NCBI RefSeq assembly: GCF_901538265.1
Contig: NZ_LR593886.1
Location: forward strand, 9,135,738-9,199,737
From: Gemmata massiliana
Lineage (GTDB): Bacteria; Planctomycetota; Planctomycetia; Gemmatales; Gemmataceae
Length of the DNA: 64,000 bases
Direction: 5' to 3'
The notes under the pieces are model-generated. The model searched no databases and had not been told where the DNA came from. It worked only from the letters and a program-made list of their open reading frames with translations. Both the position numbers and the translations under genes were made by a program. Below are positions 17,601 to 25,417 of this stretch, piece after piece; the stretch's first letter is position 1; the number at the start of each line of letters is the position of its first letter.

Positions 17601-17642
17601 CGCGCGGCCGCGACCTGCTCGCGGCCACGCGCCCGCTCTTGA
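14631..17642 (+). CDS. Membrane Ser/Thr protein kinase with TPR repeats (5' part of frameshifted gene)
   Basis: A 1003-residue frame. It starts with a helical MIEREIFLSASERPDPAARA region typical of planctomycete kinases. The PknB-type kinase domain shows GTGGMG at 117-122, catalytic Lys140, HRDLKPGN from 231, DFG at 254-256, and TPAYMSPEQ in the activation segment. A transmembrane helix follows near 430-450 (VAAGVLVFLALVCGIVG), then a coiled-coil (residues about 455-500), and many tandem TPR units of the kinesin-light-chain type (LGPEHPDTLMTMTQLA and similar). The kinase is cytoplasmic and the TPR part probably extracytoplasmic. A frameshift near 17606 ends the frame; the C-terminal TPRs continue in the next feature. 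Confidence 0.93.
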   Translation: MIEREIFLSASERPDPAARAAYLDEACAGDTELRARVEALLRAPDESGSAVDTDRTLLPPSNPSATVVSPAGALSRQVPAAPVEDTLVSSAPAPAPQKGERIGTVVADRYALVEVIGTGGMGTVYLADQTEPVKRQVALKLIKVGADSKDVLARFDAERQALALMDHPNIARVYDGGTTSAGQPFFVMELVRGVPVTAYCDRHRLPVGARLELFVSVCRAVQHAHQKGIIHRDLKPGNILVTEVDGRPTPKVIDFGVAKATELKLTDQSIQDFGAVVGTPAYMSPEQADPLAVDVDTRTDVYALGVVLYELLIGLLPIDAQQLKRATILEALRMVREVEPPRPSTKLSTADARPLIAANRSTGPAELVQALRGELDWVVMRAIEKDRDRRYDSVGGLARDVQRYLADEPVEARPPTRWYKARKFARRNRGPVAAGVLVFLALVCGIVGTSWGLRRALGAEGLARERLAQAEQAREDAERSQKETERALADSKRAQAKAETAQKQATATSDYLVNAFRKPDPAEDGRQLKVVDLLERAAAQLDGDKDMSALARARLRDALGQTFFGLGLPDRAAALQEKALADYQKELGPSAPDALDVMHRLAFALGQSDRVDEAVRVSEDLLARRRSVLGPEHPDTLMTMTQLAGRYWSANRLGDAIPLAEQALAGMRKSWSPDHVDFINSITNLAMLYQAAGRTGDAVTLHEEAVALMRTNKGFDHPDTLLAVNFLGRAYAESGNTAKAIDLQRETLARIEDKFGPTHYRTLDVMSKLAQTCYQFGRAPDALPVSAEALKRAKSAKEPNTEAVLTAMQDLAMTYSYLSRPADALALLREVVELATTKLGPEHKTALTATHDLGVALRVAGKLDEAIPVLERTLAARKKVGPEDDTGVQRTTTQLASAYDTAGRAADAIPLLEHLLVVQKAKLDPDHRDLLVTMANLALAYGSVGRTGDAVRLHEQVATAFRKKFGAVAPDTQTVTQYLGTAYLKDNQLDRAAATCSRPRARS

Positions 17643-18049
17643 AACCCGACGACCCGAACCTGGCGCGGACGCTCGCCGGGCTGGGCGAGTCCCTGCTCGT
17701 CGCGCGCAAGTTCCCGGAGGCCGAGACGGTTCTGCGCGAGTGCCTGACGATCCGCGAGAAGAAGTTACCGGACGACTGGCGGACGTTCCAAACGAAATCC
17801 CTGCTCGGCGCGGTCGCGGTGGGGCGGAAGCAGTTCGAGGCGGCAGCCCCGCTTCTCGTCGGGGGGTACGAGGGGCTCCGCGCGCGGGCCGATAAAATCC
17901 CCGGCTCCCAAAAAGCTCTTCTACCGGACGCGGTTGACCGACTCATCGAACTGTACACCGCGACGAACCAGCCCACCGAACTCGCCAGGTGGCGAACCGA
18001 GCGGGCCAAGTACCCAACCGGCGCTCCGCCCCCGCGCCCGGTTCGTTAA
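17639..18049 (+). CDS. C-terminal TPR part of the same kinase, out of frame
   Basis: This frame begins TTGAAACCC, its TTG overlapping the TGA of the upstream frame, and encodes PNLARTLAGLGESLLVARKF and AETVLRECLTIREKKLP, which are further TPRs. Upstream of its start the same frame reads RDLLAATRPLLKPDDPN, which continues the TPR of the preceding gene. So this is the last 150 residues of one protein separated by a one-base shift, not an independent gene. Confidence 0.75.
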   Translation: MKPDDPNLARTLAGLGESLLVARKFPEAETVLRECLTIREKKLPDDWRTFQTKSLLGAVAVGRKQFEAAAPLLVGGYEGLRARADKIPGSQKALLPDAVDRLIELYTATNQPTELARWRTERAKYPTGAPPPRPVR

Positions 18050-18291
18050 TTGGACACGTCCTGGGTTCCCGCGGAGCGCCGGTTCTGGTCTGGCTCTTGG
18101 TTCTGTTCCGAGGGACCGCAATCGTACATGTGATCTACTTCGTGGCGAGCTGAGCCGGTCAGTTCGTCGAGAACCGAGAATCGATTGCTGCTCCCCTGAC
18201 TCCCAGCTATTCTTTTCCCTTCCCGTTGTGGCGTTTAATTCCCCCTCCGTGGCGAAGCGATTGTGCGCCGTACTCGGGAGTAGTGGGACAG

Positions 18292-18840
18292 ATGAAAGCG
18301 GAATTCCGAATGAGACGGCAGCTACACATTAACCCACACCTCGCGATTGTAGTGCTGGCGTGCGCGGCGCTGACGGGGGCAACGACGTACTTCCTTCTCG
18401 CGATCCCGCGCCACCTCACCCCGAGCGACCCGGATTGGCTCGCGGCCGGCGCGTCTTGGGCAACAGCGTTCGTCGCTCAGTTCGGAGTGTTCTTTTGCAT
18501 CATGGCTTCTGTCGCCGCGCACGCGCTAAGTGGACGCTGGGGCTGGTCCGTGCGTATCTTTATCGCGGTTTCGGCATACGCGATGATCAGTTTGTCGATG
18601 CTCGCGCTCAACGCTTACGAAGACGCGGAACGGGCATCGGGGCACGCGCGCAGTGCCGCTCAGGTTTGGGAAGGCGCGTTGACCCTCGCGGCTGGTGCCG
18701 TTTTCTACCTCGCGTTCACGACGAGTGTGCTCGTGTGGATCGCGACGCGAGGGCAGCGATTCCGGTTCAGCGAAGCAACTAAGCGGACTCATATTGTCGA
18801 GCCTGCACCCGCTTCGTCCACCGACCGGAATTTCAGTTGA
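18292..18840 (+). CDS. Four-helix membrane protein
   Basis: A 182-residue protein with about four transmembrane helices: LAIVVLACAALTGATTYFLL, then AFVAQFGVFFCIMASVAAHA, FIAVSAYAMISLSMLALNAY and LTLAAGAVFYLAFTTSVLVW. Loops are short, and the C-terminus is polar. No family recognised. Another possible start is at 18310. Confidence 0.6.
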   Translation: MKAEFRMRRQLHINPHLAIVVLACAALTGATTYFLLAIPRHLTPSDPDWLAAGASWATAFVAQFGVFFCIMASVAAHALSGRWGWSVRIFIAVSAYAMISLSMLALNAYEDAERASGHARSAAQVWEGALTLAAGAVFYLAFTTSVLVWIATRGQRFRFSEATKRTHIVEPAPASSTDRNFS

Positions 18841-19113
18841 TTTAACATTGGCACATCCAGCGAAACGCAAATTCCCGTCTCTGACCACAACCGACCCCGA
18901 GAAGGTGGCAGTCGTGTTGATCTCCGACACGACTGGCCCGCAACCGTTGCCGAGAACGCAACGGATGACTGATATCGGGCAAGGGAGAGGTTCGAGTTGA
19001 CCGCGGGGATTCAAGAGGGTATTCGAGCGTCGGCCCGGCTGTGGAGTGCTTGAGCAACTAAGGGGCATACGGTTACTCAGGACGCAGCCGGGCCGCTTCA
19101 CTTCTGTCGGTCC

Positions 19114-19746
19114 CTACTCTTTCCCCAACACCAGGTCGACAACCCAGCACCCGCGCACGTGCGGCCCGGGACCGCGGCAGTGATCGAGTACGTCGGCATT
19201 GTCACAGCCCGCGTCCTGGAGCGCGTCGGCCAGGATCGGCATCGCACCGAAGTCGCGGGACTCGTACATCTGCGCCGCGAGCGTGAGAACTGTGGGGGTG
19301 CGCCATGACGCGGGGAAGGCGGCCAGGCGGAACGGGTTGCCGAAGATGTCGCGTAAGATCGCCGCTTGATCCGCGTTCACCTGGATCTGAACCGCTCTCG
19401 AGTTGAACTCCTGATCCGGGGCGGCCGCTACCGCGCGCCGTGCAGCCTCCGCTCTGGTGAGCCGGCCCCACTCCCCGATGTACGCTCCCATTTCCTGGAG
19501 CGCTCGTTCGGTCCAGGGAATGGGTGCCCCCGCCTCGTCCAACTCCTTCTGGCTAGCCCCACTGTCCGCACCCTCTTCGGTCGCATTGATCGCCTGGAGC
19601 GAGATTCTGTCTTCGAGCAAGGGCCACCACATGCGCTGACACGCGCACGTGTAGAGCCAAACTTTCCGTCCGGTCACCCGGTCCTTGAGCGAGCACAGCA
19701 TGGCAGTGGGATTGACATTCGCGCTCAGCCATTCGGCTTCGGTCAT
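19114..19746 (-). CDS. Gemmata-type MTEAEWL family protein
   Basis: A 210-residue protein, paralogue of the gene at 3881-4624: MTEAEWLSANVNPTAMLC, KVWLYTCACQRMWWPLLED, AAILRDIFGNPFRLAAFPAS and SRDFGAMPILADALQDAGCD followed by the same HCRGPGPHVRGCWVVDLVLGKE end. It is shorter in the middle. Conserved Cys (CAC), Cys/His (HCRG) and Trp residues suggest a structural or metal-binding role. The conserved leader element precedes it. Confidence 0.75.
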   Translation of the reverse strand: MTEAEWLSANVNPTAMLCSLKDRVTGRKVWLYTCACQRMWWPLLEDRISLQAINATEEGADSGASQKELDEAGAPIPWTERALQEMGAYIGEWGRLTRAEAARRAVAAAPDQEFNSRAVQIQVNADQAAILRDIFGNPFRLAAFPASWRTPTVLTLAAQMYESRDFGAMPILADALQDAGCDNADVLDHCRGPGPHVRGCWVVDLVLGKE

Positions 19747-19800
19747 CGGTCGCTCCCTGGAACTGCTCCCAGCATGACCGATCCGGCGCCCGGGGCAAGC
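19747..19800 (-). promoter_or_regulatory. Conserved 5' leader element, copy C
   Basis: On the minus strand: CCGGGCGCCGGATCGGTCATG, then CTGGGAGCAGTTCCAGGGAG, just before the ATG at 19746. It matches copies A and B. Confidence 0.5.
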
Positions 19801-20118
19801 CCCGATGCACATCCCTCGCACGGCCCTCCAAAACCCGCTGGCTGCTACTCTGTGCGAACCCGACTGTTCCCGTGGGGGCAGCCTACGGACCGGGGGTAGA
19901 GGTAGAAGAGCCGTAAGCCGGCAACGCGCCAATTTGTCGCGAATAAGAGTCGAATGGTGCGCGGGTTGTAGTAGGCGCAGAAGGGGTTTGAGCTGTATGA
20001 AACGAACGATACGACCGAGGAACGCACCACGGACTTCAGCGAGGCTCTCATGGCCGTAACCCTATTTGGCAGAGTTTCGGGTAAATAGGGTGAAGTGGAC
20101 ACGAACGGAGACCGGCCC
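19801..20118. other. Intergenic between divergent genes
   Basis: A 318-base gap between the leftward MTEAEWL gene and the rightward response regulator. Frames are Arg-rich noise. It must contain the promoter of the two-component operon; an ATAGGGTGAAGTGG stretch lies just before the start, but no consensus promoter was found. Confidence 0.35.
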
Positions 20119-20793
20119 ATGCGGATGCTTGTGGTTGAGGACGAACCGAAGACCGCCGCGTTCTTAAAGAAGGGGTTGGAAGAAAACGGGTTCGTGGTCG
20201 ATGTCGCCAGCCGGGGCAACGACGGCCTACACATGGTCCGCACCGTCGACTACGACATGGTGATCCTCGACGTGATGCTCCCCGGTCTCGACGGGTGGGC
20301 GGTGATTACCGCGGTTCGGCAGCACGACCAACAGACCCCAGTGTTGTTTTTGACTGCCAAAGACGCTGTGGACGACCGCGTAAAGGGTCTGGAACTCGGC
20401 GCCGACGACTACTTGGTGAAGCCGTTCGCCTTCTCCGAGCTGTTGGCCCGTGTCCGGTCCCTCCTTCGGCGTAGCCCGACCCGCCAGGCGGAAGTTGTTC
20501 GGGTGGCTGATCTCGAAGTGGACGTAGTTCGGCACCGCGCGAGCCGGGCGGGGATCAGGCTCGATCTGACCCCGAAGGAGTTCGCCCTACTGTCACTGCT
20601 CGCCCGCCGTGTCGGGGAAGTCCTGTCCCGCACGTTGATCGCCGAGCAGGTTTGGGACGTGAACTTCGATAGCGACACCAACGTGGTAGACGTGCATGTG
20701 CGCCGGCTTCGGGCGAAGGTCGATGATCCGTTCGATAAGAAGCTGATCCACACCGTTCGGGGAGTCGGGTATGTCCTCGAAGTACGGCCCTGA
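20119..20793 (+). CDS. OmpR/CusR-type response regulator
   Basis: A 224-residue protein. The receiver domain has acidic pocket Glu7/Asp8, phospho-acceptor Asp51 in ILDVMLPGLDGW, and Lys101 in LVKPFAF. The C-terminal winged helix includes LTPKEFALLSLLARRVGEVL and TNVVDVHVRRLRAKVDD. The sequence is closest in style to CusR/CopR heavy-metal regulators. The start at 20119 begins the receiver fold and has GGAG ten bases upstream. It overlaps the sensor gene by 23 bases, so the two are co-translated. Confidence 0.92.
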   Translation: MRMLVVEDEPKTAAFLKKGLEENGFVVDVASRGNDGLHMVRTVDYDMVILDVMLPGLDGWAVITAVRQHDQQTPVLFLTAKDAVDDRVKGLELGADDYLVKPFAFSELLARVRSLLRRSPTRQAEVVRVADLEVDVVRHRASRAGIRLDLTPKEFALLSLLARRVGEVLSRTLIAEQVWDVNFDSDTNVVDVHVRRLRAKVDDPFDKKLIHTVRGVGYVLEVRP

Positions 20794-22198
20794 TTCTCGC
20801 CCCAAACCGTCATGGTCTCTCGCGATACGGCTGACGGTCTGGTACGCCGGGGCCACATTCGTTCTGATCGTGGTGGTCGTGGGATTCTTGTACTGGATAT
20901 TGTCCCGTAGCCTCGACCGACAGAACGACAACCAGATGGCCGACCAGGTGCGCGTGCTTCGGGACTTGCTGACCGAACGGCCCGGCGATTTGGTGGCCGT
21001 GCGACAAGAGGCAGAAGAGGAGTTCCAGAGCCGCCAGCACACGCAAGTTTATGTCCGGTTGCTCGATGCTACCGGAAAAGTGCTGGTCGAGACACCGGGG
21101 ATGGCGGAGTTGATCGACTCGTCCGCGTTTCCGGCAGCGGCCGATTTCGGCTCTGGCGAAGATCGCCGGTCTTCCAGCGGCACGTCGTTGCGGGTCATGT
21201 CGATTCGAGTAACGGGCGGGTCCGAGTACATCGTGCAGACGGCGGTGGACCGCAGCAGCGATGCCGAGTTGCTAGCCGAATACCGCAGGAGTTTGTGGCT
21301 CGTGTTGGCGGCGGGGATGGCCGTGTGTGCGCTCGTCGGTTACCAGATCGCCCACCGGGGACTGCGCCTCGTGCGCTTGGTCGCGGACACCGCCCGCCGC
21401 ATCGACCCGACGAACCTGACCGAGCGGATCGAGGCGAACGGCCTGCCCGCCGATCTACTCGACTTGGCCGATACTTTCAACCGGATGCTCGATCGGCTCG
21501 AACGATCATTCACCCGGCTGGGCCAATTCTCGGCGGACATCGCCCACGAACTCCGCACCCCGCTCAACAATTTGCGCGGAGAAGTCGAAGTCGCCCTCGG
21601 CAAGCCGCGCACCCCGGAGCAGTACCAGGAACTGTTGGCCTCGAACTTGGAAGAGTGCGGGCGACTGGCCCGGCTGATCGAGAGTTTGTTGTTCCTGGCA
21701 CGGGCCGAGAACCCCCGCACGCACGCCAACCGGGATGTGGTGGATATTGGCACCGAGCTGGCGACCGTCTGCGAGTTTTATGAGGCGACGGCGGGTGAAA
21801 AGAACGTGACGTTGTCCGTCACCGTGAGCGGGCAACGGCCCACTCACCTGAACCGCACGCTGTTCCAACGGGCGATCTGCAATTTGGTTGAGAACGCCCT
21901 GGCCCACACCCCGCCGGGCGGGGGGATTGCTCTGGCGACCGCCGACACGGAGGCCGCGACCGTCGTGACGGTGACGGATACCGGGGCCGGCATCTCTACC
22001 GCTCACCTACCGCACGTCTTCGACCGCTTCTACCGGGCCGACCAAGCCCGCACGTCAGAAGCTGGACACGTCGGCCTCGGCTTGCCGATCGTCAAGAGCA
22101 TCGTGGACCTGCACGGCGGGACCGTCGAGATCGCGAGCGCGGAGGGGAAGGGAACTTGTGTCACCATGACTTTTCCCCGTAAGCCCGCTGAGCCGTGA
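20771..22198 (+). CDS. CusS-like heavy-metal-type sensor histidine kinase
   Basis: A 475-residue protein. Transmembrane helices at about 20-43 and 174-193 enclose a periplasmic sensor region of about 130 residues. A HAMP domain follows, then the dimerisation helix with His259 in DIAHELRTPLNNLRGEVEVA, and an ATP-binding domain with NLVENALAHTP (N box), TDTGAGI (G1) and GLGLPIVKSIV (G2). It would autophosphorylate and pass phosphate to the regulator at 20119. No efflux pump genes lie next to it; downstream genes encode surface-type proteins instead. Confidence 0.92.
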   Translation: MSSKYGPDSRPKPSWSLAIRLTVWYAGATFVLIVVVVGFLYWILSRSLDRQNDNQMADQVRVLRDLLTERPGDLVAVRQEAEEEFQSRQHTQVYVRLLDATGKVLVETPGMAELIDSSAFPAAADFGSGEDRRSSSGTSLRVMSIRVTGGSEYIVQTAVDRSSDAELLAEYRRSLWLVLAAGMAVCALVGYQIAHRGLRLVRLVADTARRIDPTNLTERIEANGLPADLLDLADTFNRMLDRLERSFTRLGQFSADIAHELRTPLNNLRGEVEVALGKPRTPEQYQELLASNLEECGRLARLIESLLFLARAENPRTHANRDVVDIGTELATVCEFYEATAGEKNVTLSVTVSGQRPTHLNRTLFQRAICNLVENALAHTPPGGGIALATADTEAATVVTVTDTGAGISTAHLPHVFDRFYRADQARTSEAGHVGLGLPIVKSIVDLHGGTVEIASAEGKGTCVTMTFPRKPAEP

Positions 22199-22213
22199 TG
22201 CGGTAGAACGCCC

Positions 22214-22945
22214 TCAACCAAGATGCAATCGCCGGAGCCGCCGGCCGACAAAAAGCCCGCCGAGACCGACACCAGCTAAGAGCAAGGTTCCCGGCTCCGG
22301 GGTCGCCGTTGGGGTGAGGGAGGCGTAGAAACCGCCGACCGATTCTACCCAGTACGGTCCGTCCCGCACCGGAATCGGGTCCACTGCGTTCCAAACTTCC
22401 TCCCGCTGCCCGTCTTCCCGCTGCTGATATTGCGGCGCCCAGCCGTAGCCGAGCCGCATGTCATACCTGTTGTGGCCGAGCCAGAAGGACGTTACTTCCG
22501 GGCCGTCGAGGGCCAGCCCAATAAAGGCACGGTCGCCGTCCCAAGTGGACGTAAAAGCCCCGGTGACGGTAACGTGTCCGACCTGCCCTTGCTGATCGCG
22601 CAGGTCTACATCGAGGGCGAACCGCCCGCCCCCTTCGATAACCGGGAAGGTGTCCGTGAACCGTTCCGGAGTGAACGGTGTGAAGCCCCCGAGCGGGGCA
22701 ACCGAGAACCCCGCAGCGGGGTAGGCCGGGTCAGCGGAGGTCCAATCGGGAACACCGCTTGCTACGACACCGATGGGCAGAACGGCCGGAAGCGTGTAGG
22801 CCGTTTCACCCGGCAAGTGAGTCGGGCCGGAACCGGGAGTCAGGTTAGTTCGGAGGCTCGTCCGGTATTGAATCGAGTCTATCGGCCCTGCCACGGCTGG
22901 GACGGCACAAGCGGCGGTGATAAGAGCGGCAAGGAGTGGTCGCAC
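22214..22945 (-). CDS. PEP-CTERM sorting-domain protein
   Basis: A 243-residue protein with signal peptide MRPLLAALITAACAVPAVAG, a beta-rich middle with FTPERFTDTFPVIEGGGRFA, and the C-terminal signal TPEPGTLLLAGVGLGGLFVG ending in RRLRRL. PEP-CTERM tails direct proteins to exosortase for processing at the envelope. It converges on the CusS-like gene with only 15 bases between them. Confidence 0.88.
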   Translation of the reverse strand: MRPLLAALITAACAVPAVAGPIDSIQYRTSLRTNLTPGSGPTHLPGETAYTLPAVLPIGVVASGVPDWTSADPAYPAAGFSVAPLGGFTPFTPERFTDTFPVIEGGGRFALDVDLRDQQGQVGHVTVTGAFTSTWDGDRAFIGLALDGPEVTSFWLGHNRYDMRLGYGWAPQYQQREDGQREEVWNAVDPIPVRDGPYWVESVGGFYASLTPTATPEPGTLLLAGVGLGGLFVGRRLRRLHLG

Positions 22946-23307
22946 GAGTTCCTCGCGAAGATCGGAGGGGCGAACTTTAACCCGGACCGGTTAAGTGTGA
23001 AAGTGCAGTTCCGCAGTTGTAACGTTCGATAGTCGTTAGCTGTGGATCGAAGATGACGAAACCGTAATCCGCTTGTCACCCTCCCGTCACGGTCCACCGC
23101 TACGGTAAACAGCAGAGGCATTCTGGTTGTAAATGGGTACGGCACGGGCGTGCCGGTGAGTGCGGCTCTTGCGAATCCGCCGAAGGTTACGGGAATGTCA
23201 TCCTGGCGTCACCTTGCTGTTCACTGAGCCGGGTATGTTACGGTCCGAAGGTGGTGACGCGCCGATAGGCCGGTGGCTCACCGGTTGTCCGTAGGCAAGG
23301 GAATGAG
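22946..23307. other. Intergenic between divergent genes
   Basis: A 362-base gap between the leftward PEP-CTERM gene and the rightward DUF1559 gene. It should hold both promoters. Two patches are relatively AT-rich (about 23010-23060), but I did not find a clear consensus or a hairpin. Confidence 0.35.
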
Positions 23308-24249
23308 ATGAGAGACAACGGTAACCCTCCAGTGCGTCGGCCGGCCGGCCGGTTCGCGTTCACGCTGATCGAATTGTTGGTGGTCATCGCGATCATCGCC
23401 GTACTGATCGGACTATTACTTCCCGCGGTCCAGAAAGTCCGGGAAGCCGCGGCGCGGACGCAGTGCATCAACAACCTCAAGCAAGTCGGGCTGGCCCTTC
23501 AGAACTACCACGACGCCAATAAGAAATTTCCGCCCGGGTACATCTCGGCTTACGACTCAGCGGGGAACGACACCGGCCCCGGCTGGGGTTGGGCGGCACA
23601 CATCCTGCCGCAGATGGAACAGGACAACGTGTTCCGTCAGATCGACCTGAAGCAGCCCATTGAGGCGGCGGCGAACGCCCAAGCGCGCACCGTGATCGTC
23701 AAGTCGTTCCTCTGCCCGTCCGACTCCCCACCACAGCAAGCATTCCCGGTCGGCCCCCGCTCGGCCAGCGGGCAACTGACAAGTACGACCTGCACCGTGG
23801 CCCCGGCAAACTACGTTGGGAATTACGGGGTGGGTGAACCCGGGGTGGACGGGGACGGTATCTTCTACCGCAACAGCACGGTACGGATCGAGGACGTCAC
23901 GGACGGAACCAGCAGCACGCTCGTGGTGGGCGAGCGCTCGTTCTACCACGCGGAGGCCACCTGGGCTGGGGCCGTCACCGGGGCGAACCTCGCCCCGACC
24001 CCGGGCTCGCCTCTACCGGTGCAGACCGAGAACGCCTCAAACTTTGTCCTGGCCCACACCGGCGAGACGTATGACGGGCCGGCAAACCCGAAGGAGATCA
24101 ACCACTACACCGCTCGGCACACCGGCGGTGGTAACTTCGTGTTCGTTGACGGCCACATCGCCTACCTCAGTCGCTCGACGACTTACGCCACCTACAAAGC
24201 CCTTTCGACCCGCTCGAAGGGCGAAGTGATTTCGACAGGGGACTATTAA
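23308..24249 (+). CDS. DUF1559 prepilin-like protein
   Basis: A 313-residue protein with a type IV prepilin/pseudopilin N-terminus, FTLIELLVVIAIIAVLIGLL, preceded by a basic leader, followed by PAVQKVREAAARTQCINNLK and the conserved C-terminal HTGGGNFVFVDGHIAYLS. This is the DUF1559 family, which is massively expanded in planctomycetes. Such proteins are exported and processed by prepilin peptidase; roles are unknown. It overlaps the next gene by one base. Confidence 0.93.
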   Translation: MRDNGNPPVRRPAGRFAFTLIELLVVIAIIAVLIGLLLPAVQKVREAAARTQCINNLKQVGLALQNYHDANKKFPPGYISAYDSAGNDTGPGWGWAAHILPQMEQDNVFRQIDLKQPIEAAANAQARTVIVKSFLCPSDSPPQQAFPVGPRSASGQLTSTTCTVAPANYVGNYGVGEPGVDGDGIFYRNSTVRIEDVTDGTSSTLVVGERSFYHAEATWAGAVTGANLAPTPGSPLPVQTENASNFVLAHTGETYDGPANPKEINHYTARHTGGGNFVFVDGHIAYLSRSTTYATYKALSTRSKGEVISTGDY

Positions 24250-24518
24250 TGCGTGCGATGATGACCGCCTTGCTTCTCAGCCTGTCGGCCCTCGCCCTGA
24301 CCGGGTGCGGCGGCAAGAAGGAGCAGAAGACAACGATGGAGTTGAAGGACGTGCCACCCGAGATCATGAAGGTGGCAAAGGAGAAACTGCCGGGGGTAAC
24401 GTTCGACGCGGCTTATAAGGAGCCGAACGGCGACTACGAACTCCGGGGGAAGGATAAGACCGGCAAGATTCGGGAAATCGATATCAAACCGGACGGAACG
24501 GTTGGGGAGATCGAGTGA
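24249..24518 (+). CDS. Small lipoprotein with PepSY-like domain
   Basis: An 89-residue protein with a lipoprotein signal (lipobox LTGC at about 17-20) and a mature part of PepSY-like pattern: VPPEIMKVAKEKLPGVTF, AAYKEPNGDYELRGKDKTGK and REIDIKPDGTVGEIE. PepSY-type domains often inhibit proteases or act as chaperones at the envelope. Its start overlaps the stop of the DUF1559 gene, so they form an operon. Confidence 0.8.
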   Translation: MRAMMTALLLSLSALALTGCGGKKEQKTTMELKDVPPEIMKVAKEKLPGVTFDAAYKEPNGDYELRGKDKTGKIREIDIKPDGTVGEIE

Positions 24519-24613
24519 GTAGCGGTACCGGAAGGTGGCGGGATGATTCCGGGCACTAAAGAGGTTCCTCTGCCAGCGCTGCACTCACGGGATCTTTTGC
24601 CGGCACGGGCAAG

Positions 24614-24986
24614 TCAATGCTCCTCGAACCGGATCTCGTCCCTGGCATATGCCGTGAACGGGGTCCACGGCATATGCCTCGTGGTGAACGACTCGCAGCG
24701 TCCCGCGAACCGTGAGTGACTTTCCTTCGCGCGCCTTCTTGAGGCAGTCCCCGATCAGCGACACGGTGCGTTCCTGGTCGTCGCCCTCGATCTCCGCGGG
24801 TCCGCAGATCGTGCGCAACTGTCCGTTGACGGGCCATGTGTAAGACGGGCGCCCCACGGTGAACGTGATGGTCACGTCACCACCCGCGAACCGCTTCGCG
24901 TTAGTGAGTGTGAACGTGTCGAACTTCAGGGCCGGAGGTTGGACGGATTGCGCGCCGAAGAGCGCGCAGGCGAGAAGCGTGTGCGC
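24614..24986 (-). pseudogene. Broken paralogue of the 5680-6051 protein
   Basis: The frame matches the protein at 5680-6051 closely (YTWPVNGQLRTICGP, DDQERTVSLIG, LTVRGTLRVVHHEAYAV). Two defects are visible. At the position of the paralogue's Met there is GCG, with no usable start nearby. Near 24650 one extra base shifts the frame so that the expected ending (DEIRFEEH then TGA at 24614-24616) is read only in another frame. A 13-bp perfect inverted repeat lies exactly at the shift. Confidence 0.75.
24644..24678. repeat. Perfect 13-bp inverted repeat at a frameshift site
   Basis: GGCATATGCCGTG at 24644-24656 and its complement at 24666-24678, loop of nine. The intact paralogue has no such palindrome at the same place, so it arose together with the frameshift. 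Confidence 0.75.
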
Positions 24987-25015
24987 TCCCCGGGATTGCG
25001 GTTTCCGAAGGTCAA

Positions 25016-25294
25016 CTACTCGCTCGCGGTGCGCTTTCGCGCCGATTTGATTTTTGTCTTTTCCAGGAACCGAGTGAGTGCGGTAGTAGGCTCGACTCCG
25101 CATGCAGTCGCCCAAGCGACGAACTCGGCCACATCCACGCGCCGGTTCCCGACCTCGCAGTTGTGGACCCAACTCTGGGGCTTACCCAACCGGGTGCCCA
25201 CGTCGCGCTGGGTCAACCCGGCCTCCTCCCGCAACGCGCGCAGGAGCGCCCGGAGTGGTTCGTAGTTCGGGGCGTGTTGCGACTTGGTCGCCAT
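25016..25294 (-). CDS. XRE-family helix-turn-helix regulator
   Basis: A 92-residue protein with an N-terminal lead-in (MATKSQHAPNYEPLRALLRA) and a Cro/CI-type HTH: LREEAGLTQRDVGTRLGKPQ, then SWVHNCEVGNRRVDVAEFVA. A lysine-rich tail follows. It is a small DNA-binding protein, possibly part of a toxin-antitoxin or phage-type switch, though no partner is next to it. The start at 25294 is the first Met before the HTH. Confidence 0.85.
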   Translation of the reverse strand: MATKSQHAPNYEPLRALLRALREEAGLTQRDVGTRLGKPQSWVHNCEVGNRRVDVAEFVAWATACGVEPTTALTRFLEKTKIKSARKRTASE

Positions 25295-25417
25295 CCCCGG
25301 CGAACATAAGCGCCCCGTCGCTTGACACGGGTTTAGTGTCAGTGGCACAATGAGCGGTGCGCCCCGTTCCATCAAGGGCGATACGATTCCGATCTCGTCC
25401 ACTCGCCCGAGCGCGCC

